A stretch of DNA of 64,000 nucleotides, taken from NCBI RefSeq assembly GCF_000255135.1, contig NC_016751.1:1240001-1304000 (forward strand). Direction: 5' to 3'. Shown in pieces: positions 1-8,263 of the stretch (position 1 is its first letter; each line of letters begins with the position of its first letter). Under the pieces are notes generated by a model that searched no databases, was not told where the DNA came from, and worked only from the letters and a program-made list of their open reading frames with translations. The stretch comes from Marinitoga piezophila KA3. Lineage in GTDB: Bacteria; Thermotogota; Thermotogae; Petrotogales; Petrotogaceae. Both the position numbers and the translations under genes were made by a program.

Positions 1-809
1 ATTATTCTTCTGAAATCTCCAATTTCACGACGTGAAAGAACTATCATTAATACGTTTTTGTCCTGATATGTGTATCCGCCTTTTCCCTGAAGTATTGTTA
101 CTCCACGGTCGAGTTCTTTTAATACTCTTTCTTTTATTTTATCATATTTTTCGCTGATTACAAATACTGTTCTGGTTGATTCGAAACCTTCTACCACTGT
201 GTCTATCATTTTTGAGGTTACAAAGATGGTGATTATACCATACATTGGAACCAATGGGTTTATTAAAAATGCTGAAGCGGTAACCATTGTATCCACTATT
301 AATAGCCCTTTTCCTGTTGATATATGGAAGTATTTGTTTATTATTAATGCAAGTATATCTGTTCCTCCTGTTGATGCGTTTCGCCAGATTACAAGCCCCA
401 ATCCTATTCCTGATAGGACCCCACCGTATATTGCACTCAATAGGTATGGATCTATTGCCATTTGTGAATTGAGCATTATTTCTTTCATCATTGAGTCTAA
501 ATGCAATGCCTGTTCAAAGAAGTCTATTTGAAACGATAATAGTGTTGCTGCATATATGCTTTTGAAACCAAAGCCAATTCCAAGTAGCCAGAATCCAAGC
601 GCAAAGAGGAATATGTTGTAAATGAACATTTGAAGACCGAGCCACCAGCCAAATAGGTTTTTGAGAACAATGGCAAGACCGCTAACTCCACCAGCAACTA
701 TTGCAAATGGGTCAAGGAATAATACTATTCCCAATGCTGTTAATGTTGTTCCTGCTGTGATGATGATGTAATTCACTGTTTCTTTTTTGATGTCGATTTT
801 TGTTTTCAA
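1..809 (-). CDS. YitT family membrane protein (partial, C-terminus beyond window)
   Basis: Reading the minus strand from 809 gives one open frame to the window edge (269 codons, no stop). It encodes several hydrophobic segments, a central RNASTGGTD motif typical of the YitT family, and a soluble C-terminal part resembling DUF2179. The start is TTG at 809, preceded by a good GGAGGT site lying inside the end of dnaJ; only 2 bases separate the dnaJ stop from this start, so the two are translationally linked. YitT proteins are poorly characterised inner-membrane proteins. The placement at the end of a heat-shock operon is probably simple cotranscription. The family call is fairly secure; substrate and role are unknown. 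Confidence 0.82.
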   Translation of the reverse strand, partial: MKTKIDIKKETVNYIIITAGTTLTALGIVLFLDPFAIVAGGVSGLAIVLKNLFGWWLGLQMFIYNIFLFALGFWLLGIGFGFKSIYAATLLSFQIDFFEQALHLDSMMKEIMLNSQMAIDPYLLSAIYGGVLSGIGLGLVIWRNASTGGTDILALIINKYFHISTGKGLLIVDTMVTASAFLINPLVPMYGIITIFVTSKMIDTVVEGFESTRTVFVISEKYDKIKERVLKELDRGVTILQGKGGYTYQDKNVLMIVLSRREIGDFRRI

Positions 810-811
810 CC

Positions 812-1945
812 CTATACCTCCAATCCCTTAAGTTTTGCTATTTGTTTTAGCAATCTTTTTTCTCTGAGTCCAGGTTTTTTTAATTCTACGTCTATTTTAA
901 CATATAGGTCGCCATATTTTCCAGTTCTGAAATCTGGAAGTCCGTGACCTTTTAAGACGATTATTGTGCCTGGGTTTGTTCCTTCTGGGATTTTCAGGGT
1001 TGTACTACCGTTTAAGAGTTCGAGGTTTATTGTTGTACCGAGTAATGCCTGGATATAATCGATTTTTACTGTTGTTTCAAGATGATTACCTTTTCGTTTA
1101 AAATTAGGGTGTGGTCTTACATTTACTTTTATGATTAAGTCTCCTGCTGGACCGCCATTTTTACCGTCGTTACCTTTTCCAGGAATTTTAAATGTGTAGC
1201 CATCTTCAACGCCAGCTGGAATTGTGATTTCAATGCTTTCTCTTTTTAGTTGTTTTCCTGAGCCATGACAAACATCACATCTTTCGTTTATTATCCTTCC
1301 TTCGCCATTACATGTTGGACATGGATATGTTCTTACGAATACACCAAAGAATGTTCTTTCTTCTTCCTGAACTTTTCCTGTTCCGTTACAACGAGGACAT
1401 GTTGTGAAGCTGGTTCCATTTTTTGCTCCTGTTCCGTTACAAGCATAACAGGTTACATATCTATCGTATTCTATTCGCTTTTTTACGTCTTTTAATATGT
1501 CTTTGAGGTCAACTGTTATTGCAAAATATTTGTCTTCTCCTTTTACAGGAGGTCTTGATGTTCTGGTTTTTTTTCTTGATGTTGTTCCGCCGCCCATGAA
1601 CATGTCAAAGATGTCGGAGAATGTTCCACCAAAGTCTCCTATGTTGCCAAAGAGGTCTTCAAATAAATCTTCGAAACCTCCACCTGCTCTCTGGCCACCG
1701 TTTGGTGGCATTCCTCCTTCGGGGACGAAACCAAATTTATCATAAAGTGCTTTTTTCTGTGGATCGCTAAGCACTTCATATGCTTCCTGGATTTCTTTAA
1801 ATTTTTCTTCTGCGTATTGTTTGTTTTCCTGATGTCTATCTGGATGCCATTGTTTTACTAATTTTCTATATGCTTTTTTTATTTCTTCTGGTGTTGCGTT
1901 TTTGCTGACACCTAGTATGCCGTAATAGTCTTTTTTCTGGTTCAT
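812..1945 (-). CDS. dnaJ: Chaperone DnaJ (Hsp40)
   Basis: Co-chaperone that delivers unfolded clients to DnaK and stimulates its ATPase. The 377-residue protein has the full type I layout: a J domain with HPD at residues 34-36, a Gly/Phe-rich stretch (about 75-120), four CxxCxGxG-type zinc-binding repeats ([32 protein letters not shown], roughly 160-230), and the C-terminal substrate-binding domains. It starts 2 bases after the grpE stop and is followed at 2 bases by the YitT-like gene, so it sits in the hrcA-grpE-dnaJ-yitT operon. dnaK itself is not in this window. Confidence 0.97.
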   Translation of the reverse strand: MNQKKDYYGILGVSKNATPEEIKKAYRKLVKQWHPDRHQENKQYAEEKFKEIQEAYEVLSDPQKKALYDKFGFVPEGGMPPNGGQRAGGGFEDLFEDLFGNIGDFGGTFSDIFDMFMGGGTTSRKKTRTSRPPVKGEDKYFAITVDLKDILKDVKKRIEYDRYVTCYACNGTGAKNGTSFTTCPRCNGTGKVQEEERTFFGVFVRTYPCPTCNGEGRIINERCDVCHGSGKQLKRESIEITIPAGVEDGYTFKIPGKGNDGKNGGPAGDLIIKVNVRPHPNFKRKGNHLETTVKIDYIQALLGTTINLELLNGSTTLKIPEGTNPGTIIVLKGHGLPDFRTGKYGDLYVKIDVELKKPGLREKRLLKQIAKLKGLEV

Positions 1946-1947
1946 GT

Positions 1948-2586
1948 TTATTCACCTCCATTTGTTTCTTCGTTTTCTGTTTTGTCTTCCTGTTTTGTTT
2001 CTGGTTTTTCCTGTTTTACCGGTTTTATTGCAACTTTTACTTTTGCGGGTTCTATTATTTTTCCTTCGAGTTTTATTCCTGGTGATACGAGTTCGTATAC
2101 GTGATATTCTTCTACTTCGTCTGTTTCTACTCTTTCTATTGCGTCGTGTTCAAACGGGTCGAATTTTTGATTTTTTTCTGGTTTTATGAATTCTACTCCT
2201 ACGTTTTCTATTGTTGAGACGAATGATTTGTATATCATTTCAACTCCTTTGGCAAAGCTTTCAAGGTTTTGTTGATTTGCCATGACTATTGAGAAGTTTT
2301 TGTATAATGGAATTAGTTGTTTGATGACGCTTTCTTTTGCTTCTTTTTTGATTCTGTTTTTTTCTTTTTGGACTAAGTCTTTGTAGTTTTCGAAATCGAC
2401 TTTGAGGTTTATTGCGTAGGATTTGATTTTGTCGTATTCTTCCATGAGTTTTTTGTTTTCGGATTCTTTGGTTTCGAGGTCTTTTTTGAGTTGTTCTATT
2501 TCATTTTTTAATTGTTCCATTTCTTTAGTGATTTTTTGTTCTTTTTTCTTGGATGTTGTTGTTTTTTTTGTGTTTTTTTCTGCCAT
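1948..2586 (-). CDS. grpE: Nucleotide exchange factor GrpE
   Basis: GrpE releases ADP from DnaK. The 212-residue product has a Lys/Glu-rich N-terminus, a long coiled coil (about 15-75), then the conserved GrpE core containing [21 protein letters not shown], which matches the family's FDPNxHEAV region. A strong AAGGAGG site precedes ATG at 2586. It lies between hrcA and dnaJ, but is separated from hrcA by 476 bases that contain a palindromic repeat, so it may have its own promoter or depend on read-through (inference). Immediately upstream is a short TTG-repeat tract (about 2606-2630) of no obvious function. Confidence 0.95.
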   Translation of the reverse strand: MAEKNTKKTTTSKKKEQKITKEMEQLKNEIEQLKKDLETKESENKKLMEEYDKIKSYAINLKVDFENYKDLVQKEKNRIKKEAKESVIKQLIPLYKNFSIVMANQQNLESFAKGVEMIYKSFVSTIENVGVEFIKPEKNQKFDPFEHDAIERVETDEVEEYHVYELVSPGIKLEGKIIEPAKVKVAIKPVKQEKPETKQEDKTENEETNGGE

Positions 2587-3062
2587 GCTGATCCCTCCTT
2601 GAGGCTATTGTTGTTGTTATTGTTGTTGATTGAGAAAACATTCATAAAAAGGTTCGTTCATGTGGTTTGAGTATCGTTTTTTGAAAGTAGAAAAATAATA
2701 TTCTCTCAGACGGCAAGAATTTCTAATCCTTGCTCCATTTGAAAATTCGGGCACGCTCAGATTCCCCTTCCCTGGGGAAGCTTCGCTTTCCAAAACTTCC
2801 TGTTTTTCCAACCCGAATTTTCTGCATTCCGCTTCGGGAAATTCTTAGTCTTCGTTCATATTATTTTTCTACTTTCTTTCATATAATCCGACACTCTGCG
2901 AGTATTCATTCACTTTTATTTTTTAAATCGTTTGTAATTTTACCTTGGACACTCTGCGAGCCTTCACTCGCTTTTATTTTTTCCAATCATCATTATTTCT
3001 CCTTGGGAATTTTCAAGTTTTCGCTCACATTATTTTCCGCATTACATCCAAGAAAAAAGTTT
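2587..3062. other. Non-coding 476-base gap in the heat-shock operon, filled with repeats
   Basis: The gap between hrcA and grpE holds a 194-base palindromic repeat (2683-2876), then two direct copies of GACACTCTGCGAG (2890-2902 and 2948-2960), each followed by a similar CACTT/CGCTTTTATTTTTT stretch, then a segment of about 50 bases (2983-3031) that recurs at about 12137-12175. Short open frames across it have no ribosome binding site and follow the repeat, so I do not call them genes. Confidence 0.7.
2683..2876. repeat. 194-base multi-stem palindromic repeat, copy 1
   Basis: The ends are inverted (GAAAGTAGAAAAATAATAT against its reverse complement). Further inward the sequence pairs again: AAGAATTTC with GAAATTCTT, AAAATTCGGG with CCCGAATTTT, and TTCCCC with GGGGAA at the tip. 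The element could therefore fold into one long interrupted hairpin in either strand's transcript. A closely similar copy of the same length is at 11897-12090. It encodes no protein and resembles a MITE or other palindromic intergenic repeat. Confidence 0.85.
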
Positions 3063-4073
3063 TTATAAGTTCTTGGATATAATTTCTGATAATCGGGAGG
3101 TGTATTCACCGAGGATTGAGTAGATTTGCTTGTAATCCGAATATTTGAATGTTAGCAATGCCACTTTGCCAAGTGGGTTTGAGTTGTAGCTATATGCTGT
3201 TTCGAACATTATGAAGTTTTTGAGTTCTGGAATTTCAAAGTCACTTCCTATTGTTGCTTTTATTTCTGATGTGAATGGTTTTTTTGAAAGTAGTTCTACT
3301 TTTAATTTGTCTTCTTCTACGATTTTTGATAGATATAGTATTTCTTCTGGTGTGTGATATCCTGTTGATATTATTTTTGCCAGACCACTGATTATGAATT
3401 TGTTTCTAAAGAATTCTTCAACCAGGAGATATACGAGTTTATATAGGTTTATGAGCCTTATGTCTCTTTCCTGTTCGATTTTATTTGTTTTTATGATGTT
3501 TATTATTTCATGCATGGATTTTCCAACGAGTCCTGTTTCCAGGATTTTTTCCAGTTCTTTTGGTGACGGGAATCCATAATTTTCAACGGTTCTTGTTATT
3601 GATAATCCCAGATTTGTCATTAATGTGATTTGATAGAAATCATTTGTCAGGTCGGATACAACTGCCCTGGTTATGTATATGTATTTTGAGTCTGGGAGCT
3701 CCAGAATTACAAGGCTGTTTGTTGTTTCTGAGAGCATTTTTGAGAATTTGTCGAACATTATGTTTATGTCATAGAATTTATATTCATGAGGTAATTCTAT
3801 GTTTTTGCTTTTTACCGAAAAGCTTTCTTTTATGGCTTCAAAATATAATCTTAAAGCCATATCAGTTGGAATTCTTCCGGCGCTGGAATGTGGCTGGAAG
3901 ATGAGTTTTAGATGCTGTAATTTTTGCATGTCGTTTCTAATGGTTGCTGAGCTAACATTCAGGTTTGATTTTTTTAAAATTTCCGATGAACTTACCGGTT
4001 TTTTTTCTTTTATAAAATTTTCTATGATTGAGAAAAGTACTTTTTTTTGCCTATTGCTCAGTTCTCTGGGCAT
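3063..4073 (-). CDS. hrcA: Heat-inducible transcription repressor HrcA
   Basis: Repressor of class I heat-shock genes that binds CIRCE operators and depends on GroEL for activity in well-studied bacteria. The 336-residue length is normal. The N-terminus carries a winged-helix domain (NRQKKVLFSIIENFI, then SSATIRNDMQKLQHLKLI with the recognition helix, and the typical HSSAGRIPTD motif near residue 60). The rest matches the HrcA GAF-like and dimerisation regions. It is the first gene of the operon, and a CIRCE element lies directly over its promoter and Shine-Dalgarno site, which indicates autoregulation. Confidence 0.96.
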   Translation of the reverse strand: MPRELSNRQKKVLFSIIENFIKEKKPVSSSEILKKSNLNVSSATIRNDMQKLQHLKLIFQPHSSAGRIPTDMALRLYFEAIKESFSVKSKNIELPHEYKFYDINIMFDKFSKMLSETTNSLVILELPDSKYIYITRAVVSDLTNDFYQITLMTNLGLSITRTVENYGFPSPKELEKILETGLVGKSMHEIINIIKTNKIEQERDIRLINLYKLVYLLVEEFFRNKFIISGLAKIISTGYHTPEEILYLSKIVEEDKLKVELLSKKPFTSEIKATIGSDFEIPELKNFIMFETAYSYNSNPLGKVALLTFKYSDYKQIYSILGEYTSRLSEIISKNL

Positions 4074-4074
4074 T

Positions 4075-4101
4075 TTATCACTCCTTTTTTTTGAGTGCTA
4101 A
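4075..4101 (-). promoter_or_regulatory. CIRCE operator (HrcA binding site)
   Basis: On the plus strand the site is TTATCACTC, nine bases, GAGTGCTAA. Against the consensus TTAGCACTC-N9-GAGTGCTAA one half is perfect and the other has one mismatch, with exactly the canonical 9-base spacer. On the minus strand the distal half contains the GGAG Shine-Dalgarno of hrcA, and the proximal half begins at the last base of a TATAAT box (4106-4101). HrcA binding would thus cover both transcription start and ribosome site. Confidence 0.93.
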
Positions 4102-4106
4102 TTATA
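4101..4106 (-). promoter_or_regulatory. Probable -10 box of the hrcA promoter
   Basis: Perfect TATAAT on the minus strand, abutting CIRCE. The best -35 candidate (TTTACA) is 20 bases upstream, longer than ideal; an overlapping TATCAT would give 15. The -10 call rests mainly on its position relative to CIRCE. Confidence 0.5.
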
Positions 4107-4125
4107 TGATAACATAAAAAAAGGG

Positions 4126-4154
4126 TTGTAAAAAATTAAATATTAGTGTAAAAT
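4126..4154 (+). promoter_or_regulatory. Candidate promoter for murE-murF-mraY
   Basis: TTGTAA (4126-4131), a 17-base spacer and TAAAAT (4149-4154) lie about 40 bases before the murE start, divergent from the hrcA promoter. The spacing is ideal and the hexamers are close to consensus. Confidence 0.55.
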
Positions 4155-4191
4155 TAGTTAAGAAATGAAATAATATAAGGGGTGTGGTTAA

Positions 4192-5679
4192 ATGCTGGGA
4201 CATGAGATTGTTGAGATTTTAGACGACCTGATTATTGAGTATAATTTTCCGCTTGATAAGAACTATACGTTTTTTACCAACAATACAAACAAGATTAAGC
4301 CTGGATCGGTTTTCGTTTGTATTAAAGGTACTTTTTTTGATGGGCATGATTTTATCAAGACCGCTATTGAATTTAATGCATCTTTAATTATTTCTGAGGA
4401 TGCTAAGAAAACACAATTTGATTTTCCTTATATTCTTGTAAGCGATACTAAACAGGCTTATGCCCTGCTTAATTATGCATATTATAACATAGACTTTAAT
4501 GATTTTAACTTTATTGGCGTTACCGGAACTAATGGAAAAACTACTGTTATTTCTTTAATCCATTATGTTCTGACGCAAGCTGAAAAAAATAGTTCTCTTA
4601 TTAGCACTGTGGGTATTAAATTGAATAATGAATTATTGTATGAACCGTATAATACTACACCAGGAGTTGATGAGATTGCCAGAATCTTAAATCTATCAAA
4701 GGAACGGAATATTGAAAATATCTGTCTTGAGGTTTCTTCTCATGCTCTTGCACAGAATAGGGTTTATAAGATTCCGTTTTCTATTGCTATTTTAACCAAT
4801 ATTACCAGGGACCATCTGGATTATCATAAGGATTTTGAAGAGTACAAAGAAATTAAGATGTCTTTATTCAGACATCTTAAGGATGATGGTATTGGAATCA
4901 TTAATTTAGACTGCAATAATGTAGATGAAGTTCCATTGGAAAGAGACAGAATTGTTACATATGGGTTTACTAATGTTGCAGATTATGTTATTTCTGATGT
5001 GGAATATAATAATTCGCAAATGGTGTTTACCATTAAGGAGCCTGATGGAACTGAGAATAAGATACACACGCATTTAATAGGAGAATATAATGCTCAGAAT
5101 CTTACAGCAGCTTTTGTTGCTTTGAGAAATATGGGAATAGATAGAGAAATAATTCGTCATGGTTTTCTTGAATTTCCCGGTGTTCCAGGAAGGTTTCAGC
5201 TTGTTGAGAATACCCGCGATGTGGAGTATAAGGTTTATATTGATTTTGCTCACACTCCAGATGCTCTTGAAAAGGTTTTGACAAGTGCCAGGAAGATTAC
5301 AAAGGGAAGAATTATTCTGGTTTTCGGCGCAGGTGGCGCTGCGGATATTGGAAAACGAAAGATTATGGGTGAAATTGCCTCTAAATATAGTGATTTAATT
5401 GTTATTACAGATGATGATCCCAAGAATGATGATCCTGATGAGATTATTGAGCATATTCTTGAAGGAATTGATAAGAGTAAGCCGTATATTGTGATAAGGA
5501 ATAGACGCACTGCTATTAAGGCTGCTGTTAGTTTTGCTTCAAGGGATGATATTGTGATTATTGCCGGAAGAGGGCATGAGAAGTTCCAGTTGTATGAAAA
5601 TGGAAAAAAGATACCTTTTAACGATTATGAGGTGGCTTATGAGATTGTGCAAAAGTTTAGAAAGGTGATGAAGCGATGA
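4192..5679 (+). CDS. murE: UDP-N-acetylmuramoyl-tripeptide synthetase MurE
   Basis: Cytoplasmic ATP-dependent ligase that adds the third amino acid to UDP-MurNAc-L-Ala-D-Glu in peptidoglycan synthesis. The 495-residue protein has the Mur ligase N-terminal domain, a P-loop TGTNGKTT at 111-118, the central LEVSSHAL motif and the HTPDALEKVL region. At about residue 407 it reads DDPKNDDPDEI where diaminopimelate-specific enzymes have DNPR. Thermotoga MurE, known to add L- and D-lysine, also has a DDP motif, so lysine is the likely substrate (inference). It overlaps murF by 4 bases. Confidence 0.95.
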   Translation: MLGHEIVEILDDLIIEYNFPLDKNYTFFTNNTNKIKPGSVFVCIKGTFFDGHDFIKTAIEFNASLIISEDAKKTQFDFPYILVSDTKQAYALLNYAYYNIDFNDFNFIGVTGTNGKTTVISLIHYVLTQAEKNSSLISTVGIKLNNELLYEPYNTTPGVDEIARILNLSKERNIENICLEVSSHALAQNRVYKIPFSIAILTNITRDHLDYHKDFEEYKEIKMSLFRHLKDDGIGIINLDCNNVDEVPLERDRIVTYGFTNVADYVISDVEYNNSQMVFTIKEPDGTENKIHTHLIGEYNAQNLTAAFVALRNMGIDREIIRHGFLEFPGVPGRFQLVENTRDVEYKVYIDFAHTPDALEKVLTSARKITKGRIILVFGAGGAADIGKRKIMGEIASKYSDLIVITDDDPKNDDPDEIIEHILEGIDKSKPYIVIRNRRTAIKAAVSFASRDDIVIIAGRGHEKFQLYENGKKIPFNDYEVAYEIVQKFRKVMKR

Positions 5680-6929
5680 GCAAATTTGTTTTTGATTCTC
5701 GCCAGGTTGAAGATGGGGATATTTTTGTGGCTATTAAAGGCGAAAGGAATAATGGCCATGATTTTGTCAATGAAGCTTTTAAAAAAGGTGCCGTTAAGGC
5801 TATTGTTGAGGAAGAAAGGGATTATAATGGCGAGGTTTTGCTTGTTGATAATGTAATTGATTTTTTAAATAGAGAGGCTTCTAAGATTCTCGTTGATAAT
5901 TCAAAGATTCGTATAGGTATTACCGGTTCAAATGGAAAGACTACCACAAAGAATTTTCTTGCTCATTTGCTGGCCTATGGATTTAAGGTTTTTAAAACAG
6001 AGAAGAATTATAATACAGAGATTGGAATTCCTTTAAGTATTTTGAATAATTATTCAGGCGAACCTGTTTCCATTGTTGAGATGGGGTTGAGAAAAGAGGA
6101 TGATATAGGCTTTTTGACGAGATTGTATAAGCCCAATGTTTCTATTTTGTTGAATATAGGCACTGCACATCTTCAATTTTTTGAAAAGCGAGAAAAAATT
6201 GCTTCTGAAAAGTTGAAAATTGTTTTTGAGATGGAGAAACCCGGCATTGTTTTTGTTAATGGCGATGAGGAGTTGCTCAATATTGATTATCCTGAAGATG
6301 TAAAGGTTTTTAGATTTGGAGAAAATGAAAATAATGATGGCGTTTTAATTGATTTTGATTATTTAAACGGCAATACGCGTGTTTTTTATAATATTTATAA
6401 TGAAGATGTGATGCGCACATTACAGGGAATCTGGAGTAAAGGACAGTTAATTGATGCACTTGCAGCTTTACTGGTTTCCCTTTATTTTGAGATTCCTTTA
6501 GATCCATTTTATATTTTTTCTTTTAAATTGCCTGAAAAACGATTTGAGTTGAAGGAATATAATGGTAAAATTGTTATTAATGATGCTTATAATGCTTCAA
6601 AGGAATCTTTTTTCAGTGCTTTTGAGAGTATTGAAAAGATGGATGTTGATAGGAAGGTTTTGATTATGGGGAGGGTTTTAGAAATTACTGATGAAGTTGA
6701 GTATCACATGGAAATTATTAATGAGGCTAAAAAGGTTTTTGATAAGATTTATTTTTATGATCCTGAAGAGTTTTTTGATTTTGAGGGTATTGAATATTTG
6801 AGAAATAGCGATGATGTGTTAAATGTTTTAAATGCAGAAAGCGGTTTGATTTATGTAAAAGCATCTAATGGCACAGGTTTAGGAGCTATTGTGGAAAAGA
6901 TTTTAAATGAAAAGAATAATAAGCAGTAA
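5676..6929 (+). CDS. murF: UDP-N-acetylmuramoyl-tripeptide--D-alanyl-D-alanine ligase MurF
   Basis: Adds D-Ala-D-Ala to complete the UDP-MurNAc-pentapeptide. The 417-residue protein starts with the substrate-binding segment (FDSRQVEDGDIFVAIKGERNNGHDFV) and has the ATP loop TGSNGKTTTKN near residue 85, followed by NYNTEIGIPL and MGLRKEDDIGFL, all typical of MurF. The C-terminal domain (INDAYNASKESFFSAFES) fits the family's NDxYNANPxSM region. ATGA coupling links it to murE, and mraY follows directly. Confidence 0.94.
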   Translation: MSKFVFDSRQVEDGDIFVAIKGERNNGHDFVNEAFKKGAVKAIVEEERDYNGEVLLVDNVIDFLNREASKILVDNSKIRIGITGSNGKTTTKNFLAHLLAYGFKVFKTEKNYNTEIGIPLSILNNYSGEPVSIVEMGLRKEDDIGFLTRLYKPNVSILLNIGTAHLQFFEKREKIASEKLKIVFEMEKPGIVFVNGDEELLNIDYPEDVKVFRFGENENNDGVLIDFDYLNGNTRVFYNIYNEDVMRTLQGIWSKGQLIDALAALLVSLYFEIPLDPFYIFSFKLPEKRFELKEYNGKIVINDAYNASKESFFSAFESIEKMDVDRKVLIMGRVLEITDEVEYHMEIINEAKKVFDKIYFYDPEEFFDFEGIEYLRNSDDVLNVLNAESGLIYVKASNGTGLGAIVEKILNEKNNKQ

Positions 6930-6940
6930 TGGAGGTTGTT

Positions 6941-7888
6941 ATGGAGATTTTTTATGGAATTTTAATACTTGGAATTGAGTTTTTCTTATTTCCAATTTTT
7001 ATAGGCTGGGCAAGAAGGAAACAATTTGGTCAGTATATCAGACCAGAAGGTCCTGATTTGCATGGTTATAAGCAAGGAACCCCTACTGCAGGGGGTATTA
7101 TTTTTGTTCCCACTGTTGCTGTTTTGAATTTAGTGGGATTTCTGTTTTTAAGGGATTTTGTTTTTGTTTATGTTGCCATAGCTGCTTTGCTTTTTGGTTT
7201 AATAGGTTTTTTTGATGATTTTAGCTCTATTTTGAAGAAGGAGGCTATGGGATTAACTGCAAAGAGGAAGTTTATGCTACAGTTGTTGCTTTCTGTGGTT
7301 TTGCTTTTGTTTTTTGAGAATGCTGTTAATGGCAATTTTTTCTGGTATGTTCCGGGAAGCGATTTTATTTTAAGATTTAATAGATATTTTTATTTTTTTG
7401 TATATGTTTTTCTTTTTACTGGATTTTCAAATGCAACTAATTTAACCGATGGGCTTGATGGGCTTGCTGGTGGGAATTTTATTGTTTCTGCAGCTTTTAC
7501 TATTTTAATTGCTGTTTTGAAGTTTAATGCGCCTGTTTATTTGATTTTTGCTGTTGTTTTGCCTGTTGTTGTTTTTTTGTTTTTTAATGCAAAACCGGCG
7601 CAGGTGTTTATGGGAGATACTGGTTCTTTAGCGCTTGGAGGGATTTTAAGTGCTATTGCAACTTATTATCATATTGAGTTGTTTTTGATTTTTACTGGAA
7701 TTGTGTTTATTGTTGAGACGTTGAGTGTTATTATTCAGGTTTCCTCATTTAAATTGAGAGGAAAAAGGGTGTTTTTGATGTCGCCGATTCATCATCATTT
7801 TGAGTTGAAGAAGTGGCCGGAGGAGAATATTACTTTCAGGTTTATACTGGTGGGCTTTTTTTTCTCTGTTGTTGCATTAATGTTGTGA
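6941..7888 (+). CDS. mraY: Phospho-N-acetylmuramoyl-pentapeptide-transferase MraY
   Basis: Integral membrane enzyme that transfers phospho-MurNAc-pentapeptide to undecaprenyl phosphate, forming lipid I. It has about ten hydrophobic segments and the diagnostic motifs FFDDFSSI, NATNLTDGLDGLAGG (about residue 165), MGDTGSLALGG and SPIHHHFELKKW. I chose ATG at 6941 because GGAGG at 6931-6935 sits at proper distance; the ATG at 6929 overlaps the murF stop and lacks a site. That gives 315 residues. murD, ftsW and murG, which often follow in this cluster, are absent; a toxin-antitoxin module comes next. Confidence 0.94.
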   Translation: MEIFYGILILGIEFFLFPIFIGWARRKQFGQYIRPEGPDLHGYKQGTPTAGGIIFVPTVAVLNLVGFLFLRDFVFVYVAIAALLFGLIGFFDDFSSILKKEAMGLTAKRKFMLQLLLSVVLLLFFENAVNGNFFWYVPGSDFILRFNRYFYFFVYVFLFTGFSNATNLTDGLDGLAGGNFIVSAAFTILIAVLKFNAPVYLIFAVVLPVVVFLFFNAKPAQVFMGDTGSLALGGILSAIATYYHIELFLIFTGIVFIVETLSVIIQVSSFKLRGKRVFLMSPIHHHFELKKWPEENITFRFILVGFFFSVVALML

Positions 7889-7899
7889 GCCCGGTTTAA

Positions 7900-7928
7900 T
7901 TGACATTAAATTATTATCATGATATACT
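7900..7928 (+). promoter_or_regulatory. Sigma-70-type promoter of the toxin-antitoxin operon
   Basis: TTGACA (7900-7905), a spacer of exactly 17 bases, and TATACT (7923-7928). Both hexamers are close to consensus, and the -10 overlaps the first arm of the operator palindrome. Confidence 0.85.
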
Positions 7929-7962
7929 AATAATGGTACAACAAAAAGTACTATTATTAGTA
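7925..7962. promoter_or_regulatory. Inverted-repeat operator of the toxin-antitoxin module
   Basis: Two 15-base arms, TACTAATAATGGTAC (7925-7939) and GTACTATTATTAGTA (7948-7962), are reverse complements with one mismatch and flank an 8-base loop. The left arm overlaps the -10 box, as expected for autorepression by the antitoxin (inference from the family). Confidence 0.8.
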
Positions 7963-7981
7963 CTAAAAAGAGGTGATTTTA

Positions 7982-8263
7982 ATGTATAATAACCTGGTTA
8001 GTGCAACAGAAATAAAAAAGAGTGGAGTTTCTATTTTAGCTAAGATAATAAAAAAAACAGGTGAAGCTGTAATAAGTGTCAGAGGAAAAGGAAAGTATGT
8101 TGTTCTGCCAATAGAAACATATAATTATTTAAGAGAATGTGAGTTAGAAGCTGCTTTGTTAGAAGTAAATAATGATATAAAAAACAAGAAATATCATACA
8201 TCAATAGATAAGCACATTGAAGAAATTAAAAATGCTCTTCATGAGGACGATGAAAATGTATGA
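7982..8263 (+). CDS. Type II antitoxin, Phd/YefM family
   Basis: Small (93-residue) antitoxin expected to bind and neutralise the downstream toxin and to repress the operon. The N-terminal part, with SATEIKKSGVSILAKIIKKTGEAVISVRGKGKYVVLPIETY, matches the Phd/YefM DNA-binding fold (beta strand KYVVLPIETYNYLRE). The charged C-terminus would be the toxin-binding tail. ATG at 7982 is chosen over GTG at 7973, because that GTG is part of the AGAGGTG ribosome site. The stop overlaps the toxin start by 8 bases, giving coupled translation. Confidence 0.85.
   Translation: MYNNLVSATEIKKSGVSILAKIIKKTGEAVISVRGKGKYVVLPIETYNYLRECELEAALLEVNNDIKNKKYHTSIDKHIEEIKNALHEDDENV

Noticed and set aside
2617-2811. 64-codon minus-strand open frame upstream of grpE
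   Set aside because: It lies across the palindromic repeat, has no ribosome site, and a similar frame appears in repeat copy 2; it is a by-product of the repeat.
2890-2960. Possible CRISPR-like direct repeats
   Set aside because: Only two units, unequal flanks and no regular spacers or cas genes anywhere in the window.
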